DNA of 64,000 bases. Source: Datura wrightii. Lineage: Eukaryota > Streptophyta > Magnoliopsida > Solanales > Solanaceae. A program made the position numbers and the translations under genes. Below the pieces are notes generated by a model. The model was not told the origin of the DNA and ran no database searches. It worked only from the letters and a program-made list of their open reading frames with translations. Below are positions 34,431 through 43,059 of the stretch, one piece after another (within the stretch, counting starts at the first letter, position 1; every line of letters starts with the position of its first letter). The stretch lies in contig JASDFA010000027.1 of the NCBI GenBank assembly GCA_035772735.1, positions 34,020,001 to 34,084,000 on the forward strand, written 5' to 3'.

Positions 34431-36528
34431 TGTTATACCCCGAGAACCCAAGGATCAGACCCAGAAGTGAAAATGGAGAAAAACTGAAAATTTGCACCAG
34501 GTCATAGAACGACTCATGAGGTGAGTCGTGAGGAGTGACCATGAGTTTTGAAGTGACTCGTGGTCAGCTTGGTTTTGAAAAGTCTGAGTAAGGAGGCCAC
34601 GGGCCTGACCACAAGTCGTGGTCAGACCTCACGACTCGTGAGGTCACCCGTGGTTAACCTTGGAAGATTGACAATATTTTGATGGGTAGTGTAGGCCATA
34701 AAAGGTGACCACGAGTCGTGGTCTGACCTCACGACTCGTGAAGTCATCCGTGGGGTTCCCTTGGTGTTTTGGGCAGTGGACTCAATTGGTCAAGGCAACG
34801 AGTTGTGCCCTATGGCAATGACCCGTTAGGTCCCTCGCGAGGACTGGCGACCATAGATTTCCTGCGTTTTAATAAGGCTATTTTCGTAACTTCCTAAGTC
34901 CCTAAGGCCTAAACTATGTCGTTTTGAATATTTTCTAAGTGTGATAAGAGGAGTTACGTCCCTGTTGCATGCCCATTCTCATGCAAAGATTTTAGAGAGG
35001 TTTTTGGGAGATTCAAGGCATTCTTCCCCAAATTTATGTCAATTTCTTTGTGGGTGCTCAAGGAACCTTAAGTCCATCTATTCTCAGGTATGTAGGGTTT
35101 AAAATGGGTGGAATGCTTCCTCACCCATGCTCAATTTCGATTAAAGTCATGAATTCTCCTACTCAAATTCCATGGGGTGTTACCCAAAGCATGTCAATGT
35201 GAATTCTCCTCATGGGTACGTCTTAATTGAGTTCTATTTATGGAAATATGCATGATGGGCAGGTTTCATATTATTTTCTTCAAAATCATTGTTTCAATAT
35301 TGTTAAATCTAAATTGCCCATTTATGGAAGTTCATGGAAATTATGATTTATGATGAATATTCATTATTTTAAGTTTATTGATTATGGAAATGCATGAATC
35401 CAAGTTAACATATTTATGAGTATATTTTGAAATAATTAAGTATGATGAAGTATTGGGCAACGCCCACATGATGAGGAATGATTTATAATTTACGAAATGA
35501 ATTTCATGAATTATCGATTTATGATGTTGGCCGATATAAAGAGCCTTGATTCTTGGCTAAGCATGTTTTAAAGGGGATCAATGATGATAAATGTTATATC
35601 TTATCCAATGAATTTTATGGATGATGTTAATGATTTATATATGATCCTATATGCATGTTTTTTCGGAGTCGTGTCTAGCACCGAGCAGCCCGACTTTCAA
35701 AGGACTATGCCGGTGTCTCATAACCACGTGCCACCATGGGTTGTAAATGTTATGATGTATTGATAATGATCCCCTCAAATGTGATATCACACTTTATGCA
35801 CAATCCTCTGCCCACTTGAGTGAGACAGTGGGGCATCATGAAAGGCTCTACCATGATGGTGTCGGTTGTGATGAGTCCTCCCATTATTCCACATGTTTTA
35901 TGAATTGTTATATTTATGTTATTGAATCAAGTTATATTATGATAAAGTTATTTACGATTATGATAATGAATGATTTGAAAGTCTTCAGCCTTATGTTTTA
36001 TTACCACAATTTTGATGCAAGCATGATGACCTTCTCCTATGTCTATTTATGATGTTTACTTTACTTTTTAAAAGGTCTATTTTACTTACCTTGTATACTC
36101 AGTACATTCCACGTAGTGACCGCAGAATTTCTATGTTGTATCGTTTCATGATACAGGGTCCAGATCTCAGGCTCATCCTCATCCTTAGTCTATCCCAGCC
36201 TACGATCTCAGCTTATTGGTGAGTCCTCATGTTCCGAGGGTTGTTTGATAAACTTTTTTGTTCATTATGTTTCAGTATTACTCAGTTTAGTTGGGGATGT
36301 TATCCCATCAACCCATCTTACATATTAGAGGCTTTCGGACAAATGCGTAGTACTCAACTTATGTAAATGTTGGTACTTTCTGATGTTATGTCACGGTTAC
36401 ATTTCCGCGATGTTTTATGCTTAATATTCTATTTATTTAAACGATATTAGTTGAATTCATGTGCCATGGGTTGAGTTGGGGTCCCTTATCCCGTTTCTAC
36501 AATCCGGGTGTACGTTCGGGTCGTGACA
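34431..36528 (+). repeat. 5' LTR of element 2
   Basis: TGTTATACCCC to GTCGTGACA. Palindrome block at 34500-34850 (CCACGAGTCGTGG at about 34708), AAACTATGTC motif (34911-34928), TTCTCAG/GTATGT donor-like site (GT at 35088), GTCTAGCACCGAGCAG block (35671), CATTCCACGTA then GTGACC (branch-like; an A lost relative to the 3' copy), ATGATACAG (AG at 36156), GGTGAGTCCTCAT (GT at 36219) and a CCCATCAAC block. Confidence 0.92.
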
Positions 36529-36734
36529 AACTTGATATCAGAGTAATAGGGTTGAAGTATCCTAGGGTGTCCGAAAGCCGCTTTAGGTAGAGTCTTTTTC
36601 ATGAGTGTGAAGCGTGCCACACCTATGATGAAGAGGCTACTAAATATTTTAGGAAATGTTCCCTTCATTCATGTTCTATATTGTTTGATGAAAAGACTTT
36701 CTATCCTTATAATTCGTGTGATTTGCGATTGCAG
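35088..36734 (+). promoter_or_regulatory. Predicted leader introns and 62-nt exon of element 2
   Basis: Donor CAG/GTATGT at 35088; acceptor ATGATACAG ending at 36156; 62-nt exon 36157-36218; donor TTG/GTGAGT at 36219; acceptor TTGCAG ending at 36734, four bases before the gag ATG. In the 3' LTR the equivalents are 43717, 44819 and 44882, with a CTGAC branch-like site about 40 nt before the acceptor. The second intron would contain the LTR end and primer-binding site. This is inferred from consensus and cross-family conservation; no transcript evidence is available here. Confidence 0.5.
36531..36543 (+). other. Primer-binding site of element 2 (tRNA-iMet type)
   Basis: CTTGATATCAGAG two bases after the LTR end; close to the standard complement of initiator tRNA-Met. 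Confidence 0.85.
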
Positions 36735-36738
36735 AGTT

Positions 36739-37944
36739 ATGGCTCCTAAACGAATGAACGGAAGGAGGAATGGAAATGATGAAGGCCACGGAGATGGCAA
36801 TGACCATGGGCATCAACAAGCCCCACCTGTTTCAGAGCCCCAAGAACTAGAGCCAGCTACCCATGCCGAGTTTTGGGCGGCGATCCAGATGTTGGCGCAT
36901 GCCTTGATCGCTCAGGTTAATCAGCAGGCTGTTTCATAGGTTTCACAGAATGGAAATACAGCAGCGGCTTGGATTAGAGACTTTTTGAGGATGAACCCTC
37001 CTGAGTTCACAGGATCGAAGGTGGATGAGGACCCACATGAGTTCATTTAAGGGATCTTGAAAGTCACTCAAGTTATAGGGGTGACAAATGGGGAGTATGT
37101 AGACTTGGCCTCATATCAGCTAAAAGAGGTCACTCATATTTGGTACAAGAAATGGAAGGACAGTAGGGCAGAAGTAGCGGGCCCTATCAGCTGGGATAAG
37201 TTCCATATGGCCTTTCTTGATAAGTTTTTTCCTTGGGAGATGAGGGAATTGAAAGCAGCTGAGTTTGTTAACCTCAAGCAAGGAAAGATGAAAGTACTGG
37301 AGTATTCGCTTGAGTTCACCTGGTTGTCAAAGTATGCCCCATAGTTGGTGATGGATCAGAGGGCGCGAGTAAGCCGATTTGTTCATGGCATGGTCGTTTA
37401 TTTAAACAAGGATTGCAGGACTACCATGCTTCATCAGGATATGGACTTTCCTCGCAATAGTGTTGTACATCCAGCAGATGGAGGCGGCTCATGTGAGGGA
37501 GAGGGAGGCAAAGAGGGCTCGAACAGATAGTCGCGGGTTTTCACATCAGAGGTCTGACGATGACTACCGTCCACAGTTTCAGCAGAGGTCACTAGCCCCA
37601 ACGCCATCATCAGCTAGTGTTCCATCCGGACCCAGGGGTTATTAGAGGAGCAGGGCTTCAGGGTCGAGGGATCATAAGGGCACCCAGTTAGCGTATACCT
37701 CTCTAGCCTGTGGAAAGTGCACAAGAGTCACACTAGGGAGTTCCTGCTCTGTTCGAACGTCTGCTTCGGGTGTGGTGGATCTGGGCACATGCTCCGAGCA
37801 TGTCCATATGCTAGGCAAGGTGATAATAGGGGTCGAGCACAGACCACCAGGACAGCAGCAGCTCCAGCTCGTTCAACTCCATAAGGAGCATCTACTAGTG
37901 GGGCTGGCAATTAGCGCCAAAATCAATTCTATGCCCTTGCCTCG
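36739..37944 (+). pseudogene. Element 2: Gag (stops and frameshifts)
   Basis: ATG 36739 follows TTGCAG (AG at 36734) by four bases. Open 36739-36936, with a His/Gly/Asp-rich start and HAEFWAAIQML, then TAG at 36937. It resumes with FLRMNPPEFTGSKVDEDP, YQLKEVTHIWYKKWKD, FLDKFFPWEMRELKA and RARVSRFVHGM, interrupted by TAA near 37048 and TAG at 37342. A frame change near 37455 precedes a zinc knuckle C-x2-C-x4-H-x4-C (CFGCGGSGHMLRAC, about 37763-37803). The coding region is cut by the solo LTR at 37945 just before protease. Confidence 0.9.
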
Positions 37945-39371
37945 TGATCTTGGGCAGATTTATATGCCCAAGTGATACTCAAACGTATCATTTTCGCCTT
38001 GTTTGTTATGCAATGTGTATACATTTTCATGTAATTGGTAATAAAATGTGAATTTATACTAACCAACATGATTAGCACTGTTTTGCAGGAAAATATGATT
38101 TTTAGGAGCTAAAATGCATGTTGGAATTATATCGGAGTTGGACTCGGATGCGAGCATGGAAAAGACATTGGAATGCGCAAAGTAAAGGGGCTCCGTGATG
38201 GAGCCGTGCCACGCTACCATCGCGGAGGCACACTGCCTGGAGGGTACTTTAATTGGCAATTTCCAGTAAGGCCTCGCGACAGCTCCGTGGCACGGAGATA
38301 AGCCTCCGCGTTGGCCTCCGTGCCACATTGAGGCTATATTCCCGGACCCTGGAATTCCAGTAAGGGTCCGCGTCCACGCTGTGTCACGGAGGCAGTGCTC
38401 CGCGTTGGCCTCCGTGACACGTTGCTTGTTATTCCGGGAAGAATTCCCGCTAGTATAAATAGCACACTTAGGTTTATTTTAATTAATTCAGACTTGGTGG
38501 AGCAAGGACGTGGGGTTAGAAGCAGTTGAGGGACGAAAAAGCTAAGGGATTTCTTCTTTTCCTTTCTTCTTTCAATCAATTGTATGTATGATTTACACTT
38601 GTTTTAGGATGATTAATCCACAAATGAGTGGCTAATTCTCTTCCTTGCTGAGGTTTTGAATAATGGTGATGAATTTTGATTGTTAATTATATGGTTTTCT
38701 TCTTCTTCTTCCATGCTGTTCTATTAATTCTTGTTCTTACTGCATTAGTGTGTGGCCGACACTAATGTACATCTAAAAAGTCCAATTTCACTCGAGAGAG
38801 CACGAAATTGGAAAGTTGTGAATTAATAGGGTATTGTTCTTAACTTGATTTGGGAAAATTGGGTTTTGATGTGCTTTCCTGATAGAAATATACTTGAAAG
38901 TCGTATTAGTCAATTTAGGAACCGGAATTGTAGTGCTAGATCATAAATTGCATTTGATCACAGAAATGTAGACGAATGGTTTATGATTCTAAAGTGAAAT
39001 TAAATACGAGAGTTTTAATTTCTAGGCTAATGTTCTTGGCTAGCAACATGAAGAAAAGATTAACCAAATTGTGATTATCATCAAATTCATTGCTTGTTCT
39101 TAACCTTGGCATGCTCATATCCATAGTTTCAATTCAGAGTAAATAATTGTTAATAGTTTTAGTATATATAATTTATAAACAAAAACATATTTAACTGTGG
39201 TTACGTTGTTGTTAGCATAATTAGAAGTAAGATAAGAATATAGTGTACTTAGGCAATTTTACTTATCCAGAGTCTCCTTGGATCGATACTTAACTTACTT
39301 AGCCACTTTATTACTTGTTTGACCACGTGCACTTGCGTGTCGGTTTTGAACTATACCGAACCAGCCGGACA
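37945..39371 (+). mobile_element. Solo LTR of the element-3 family with perfect TSD CCTCG
   Basis: 1427 bp, TGATCTTGGG to CCGGACA, flanked by CCTCG at 37940-37944 and 39372-39376. It aligns over its length with the element 3 LTRs (opposite orientation), including the terminal inverted repeat CTTGGGC/GCCCAAG (37949-37972), the CACGGAG cluster (38170-38430) and CACGTGCACTTGCGTG near the end. It has more differences from them than they have from each other. It proves that this polymerase-less family, or a close autonomous relative, inserted more than once. Confidence 0.95.
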
Positions 39372-40062
39372 CCTCGCGCCAGGAGTAGGAGACTTTCTAG
39401 ACATGGTCACTGGTATGTTTTATGTCTTTCATATTAATGCTTATGCCTTGCTAGACCCAGGAGCTACAATGTCTTTGGTGACTCCTTACATTGCTAGTAG
39501 TTTTGGGGTTAGTCCTGAAATTCTGTCAAAACCATTCTCCGTATCTATTCCAGTTGGTGATTCAGATGCAGCTAGGTGGGTATATATAGTTTTCTCGATC
39601 ATGATATTGCATAAGGGTGCCTCCGCAGATTTGGTAGAGTTAGCCATGACTGACTTTGATGTTATTCTTAGTATGGATTGGTTGTTTGCATGTTATGCTT
39701 TGATTAATTATAGGACCCATACCATGTAGTTTCAATTTTTGGGTGAGTCGGTTTTGGAATGGAAGGGTAGTTCGGTGGTGCCAATAGGTTCATTTCCTAT
39801 CTTAAGGATAGGGAGATGATCTCGAAGGGGTGTATGTACCACGTAGTTAGGGTTAAGGATGTCGAGTCTGAGATACAGACTATTCAGTTAGTTCTGGTGG
39901 TGTGCGAATATCCAAAGGTGTTTCCCGAGGATTTGTTAGGTGTCTGTCCGAAAAGGGAAATCAATTTCTGTATTGACCTATTGTGAGGTACGCAGTCTAT
40001 TTCTATTCCTCCTTATAGGATGGCTACAGCCGAGCTAAAGGAATTGAAGGATTAGTTAGGAT
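39372..40062 (+). pseudogene. Element 2: aspartic protease and linker (frameshifted)
   Basis: The open stretch 39319-39726 encodes the protease; its first residues come from the solo LTR. The active-site loop reads LLDPGATMSLV (D-P-G instead of D-S/T-G), followed by FDVILSMDWL, the conserved second motif. TAG at 39727 ends the frame. The linker (39730-40052) has shifts and stops, and TAG 40053-40055 sits at the codon that is also TAG in element B (575-577). A two-base deletion follows at about 40057. Confidence 0.85.
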
Positions 40063-40647
40063 TTGTTGGATAAGGGCTTCATTAGACCAAGCCAATCTCC
40101 ATGGGGTGCACCAGTTCTATTTGTTTGGAAGAAGGGCGGTTCCCTTCGCATGGGTATTGACTATCGGCAGTTGAACAAGGTTACTGTTAAGAACAGGTAC
40201 CCCTTACCCAGGATCGTTGATTTGTTTGACCAGCTTCAAGGTGCCAAGTGCTTCTCCAAGATCGATCTCAAGTTCGAGTATCATCAGCTTAGAGTTTGGG
40301 AGAGTGACATCCAGAAAACCGCTTTTAGGACTCGGTATGGTCACTACGAATTTGTTGTTATGTCTTTTGGACTAACCAATGCTCCTGCAGCTTTTATGGA
40401 CCTAATGAATAGGGTGTTCAAGCAATGTTTGGATATGTTCATGATTGTGTTCATCAATGACATCTTGATATACTCTCGGAACGAAGAGGAGCATGCCACT
40501 CATTTAAGGATAGTGTTGCAAATCCTTAAAGATCGTTAATTGTATGCAAAGTTTAGCAAGTGTTAATTTTGGCTAAACTCGGTAGCATTTTTCGGACATG
40601 TAGTATCAAGCGAAGGCATAAGGGTAGACTTCCAGAATATAGAGGCG
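40063..40647 (+). pseudogene. Element 2: reverse transcriptase (catalytic Asp changed, stop)
   Basis: Open 40063-40536. Motifs: LDKGFIRPSQSPWGAPVLF, MGIDYRQLNK, LPRIVDLFDQL, FSKIDL and YGHYEFVVMSFGLTNAPAAF. At the active site the sequence reads FINDILIYS, so the first of the two adjacent catalytic aspartates is Asn (codon AAT, about 40456), which by family knowledge abolishes polymerisation. TAA at 40537-40539 matches the TAA at 1061-1063 in element B. Confidence 0.92.
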
Positions 40648-41628
40648 GTGAAGAATTGGTCCAGACCGGTGAATCCTTCAGAAATTTGGAGTTTCATAGG
40701 CCTAGCAGGTTATTACCAAAGGTTTGTTGAGGGTTTCTCATCTATTGCGACACCTTTGACTAAGTTGACTCAGAAAAAGGTGAAATTCCAATGGTCGAAT
40801 GCTTGTGATGAAAGCTTTCAAGAGTTGAAGACCTGACTCACTTCATCACCAATGTTGACCTTACCCGAGGGTACCGATGGCTTCATTATCTATTGTGATT
40901 CTTCGAGAGTCGGACTGGGATGTTTGTTGATGCAGCGTGGGAAGGTAATAGCATATGTCTCAAGACAGCTGAAGGTCTATGAAAAGAATTACCCGATCCA
41001 TGATCTTGTGTTGGCTGCGGTGTTGTTTGCATTGAAGATATGGTGGAACTACTTGTATGGGGTCCATATGGATGTATTCACGGATCACAAGAGTTTGCAA
41101 TATGTGTTCACACAGAAGGATCTAAATCTTCCTCAAAGGAGGTGGCTGAAATTACTTAAGGACTATGACATGAGTGTCCTTTACCACTCGGGCAAGGCTA
41201 ATATGGTTGCAGATGCGCTTAGTAGACTCTCCTTGGAAAGTGTGTCCCACGTGGATGAGGGAAAGAAAGAGTTGGTGAAGGATGTCCACAGACTCGCAAG
41301 GATGGGAGTTAGATTGACTGACTCGGCCGATGGCGGTTTTGTCATGCATAACGGGTCAAAATCGTCCTTGGTAGTTGAAGTTAAATCCAGGCAAGATGAG
41401 GGTCCAATATTGAGGAAGTTGAAGGAGGCGACGCGGAGTCAAAAGGTGGAGGTTTTCTCCCAAGGGGGAGATGGTGTGCTGAGATACCAGGGTCGACTAT
41501 GTGTTTCGGACGTTGATAATTTGAGAGTTCGGATATTGCATGAAGCACATGGTACAAAATATTTCATTCATATAAGATCCACGAAAATGTATCGGGATTT
41601 GCGAGAAATCTACTGGTGGATGGTATGA
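40648..41628 (+). pseudogene. Element 2: RT connection, RNase H and integrase zinc finger
   Basis: The connection domain (40648-40833; WSRPVNPSEIWSFIGLAGYY, KFQWSNACDESF) ends at TGA 40834-40836, the codon that is TGA 1359-1361 in element B. RNase H follows, open from 40852 to 41625: YCDSSRVGLG, ALKIWWNYLYG, FTDHKSLQY and NMVADALSRLS, with the usual acidic residues present. The same frame enters the integrase N-terminal zinc finger (HEAHGTKYFIH, TKMYRDLREIYWW) and stops at TGA 41626-41628 through a frame change. Confidence 0.92.
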
Positions 41629-42811
41629 GGGTATATATTGCGGAGTTCGTAGCAAAATGTCCAAACTGTCAGCAAGTGAAAGTCTAACATCAAAGTCCGA
41701 GAGGCTTACTTTAGGATATCAGCATCCCCACTTGGAAGTGGGAAGAGATTAATATGGATTTTGTTACAGGTCTATCTCGTACTCGCCGACACTATGACTC
41801 CATTTGGGTGTTGGTGGATAGGCTAACTAAGACGGCACATTTCCTACCGGTCAAGACCACAAATTCAACAGACGATTATGCTAAGTTGTATATTCGGTAG
41901 CTGGTTCAACTTCATGGATTGCCCTTTTCTATTATCTCAGACCGAGGTACTCAATTTACCTCTCAATTTTGGCGTTCTTTTCAAAAAGGATTTGGGACGC
42001 AGGTTAATCTCAGTACAACTTTCCATACGCAAACAAACGGCCAGGCAGAATGAACCATTCAGACCCTTGAGGATATGTTGAGGGCATGTGTTATGGATTT
42101 TAAAAGTAGGTGGGATGATCATTTGCCATTGATCAAGTTTTCTTATAATAACAGTTACCACTCCATTATCCAGATGGCACCGTTTGAGGCTCTTTATCGG
42201 TGGAGGTGTAGATCTCCCATCGGATGGTTCGAGGTTGGTGAGGCAGCTATGATAGGACCAGATTTGGTTCATGAGGTGATGGTGAAGGTTCTGTTGATAA
42301 GGGACCGGTCAAAAACCGCTCAGAGTCGTCTGAAATCGTATGCTGATGTGAGGAGAAAAGATTTGGAGTTTGATGTAGATGACTGGGTATTTCTAAAGGT
42401 ATCTCTCATGAAGGGAGAAATGCGGTTCAGGAAGAAAGGTAAACTCAGCCCCCGCTATGTTGGCCCTTACCAGGTTCTGAGAAGAGTTTCTAAGGTGGCG
42501 TATGAGTTGGACTTTCCCTCGAAGCTATCTTCGGTTCATCCCGCCTTTCATGTGTCACTTTTGAAGAAGTACTTGGGTGATCCAGCCTTGGTAGTTCCGG
42601 TAGACAGCATTGGAGTAAAGGACAGCCTCAGTTATGAAGAAATTCCCGTTGAAATCTTGGATCGTTAGGTTTGGAGGCTGAGGAATAAGGAAGTAGCTTC
42701 AGTTAAAGTATTATGGAGAAATCAGCATGTTGAGGGAGCTATGTGGGAAGCCGAAGCAGATATGATAGCTAAATACCCTTATTTATTCCCTACTGGCTCC
42801 GTTTCAGTTTG
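41629..42811 (+). pseudogene. Element 2: integrase core and chromodomain-like C-terminus
   Basis: Zinc-finger cysteines CPNC at about 41659; catalytic core with INMDF (first Asp), ISDRGTQFTS (second Asp, about 41935) and NGQAE (Glu, about 42043). Interrupted by TAA near 41686, TAG 41898-41900 and TGA just after the catalytic Glu codon. Open from 42075 to 42665: LPLIKFSYNN, RCRSPIGWFEVGEAA, MRFRKKGKLSPRYVGPY and HVSLLKKYLGDPALVV. TAG 42666-42668 matches the element B stop at 6303-6305. The tail WRNQHVEGAMWEAEADM ends at TGA 42809-42811. Confidence 0.9.
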
Positions 42812-43045
42812 AGGTATCAGTTTTGCCCTAAACCTTTAATCAGTTTTTCCCTATTCAGTTCATGTATACGATTTTATTTTATGATATGGTAAATGTATGT
42901 GATGTCTAAATTCAGTTTAGCTATGTAGTTCCTTTCGGAGGCTGTCATTTCATCAATTTTCGACATAAATGATTGGCAACCATATATGGTGATAGATTGT
43001 TTCTGAGTTTTCTGCATGTTTCTAACATTCGAGGATGAATGTTCC

Positions 43046-43059
43046 CAAGGGGGAGATAT
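43046..43059 (+). other. Polypurine tract of element 2
   Basis: AAGGGGGAGATATT after AGGATGAATGTTCCC, directly before the LTR start TGTTATACCC at 43060. Confidence 0.88.

Noticed and set aside
39460..39475. D-P-G in place of D-S/T-G in the element 2 protease as an inactivating mutation
   Set aside because: I recall Pro at this place in related plant gypsy polyproteins, so it may be the family's normal form; not counted as a defect.
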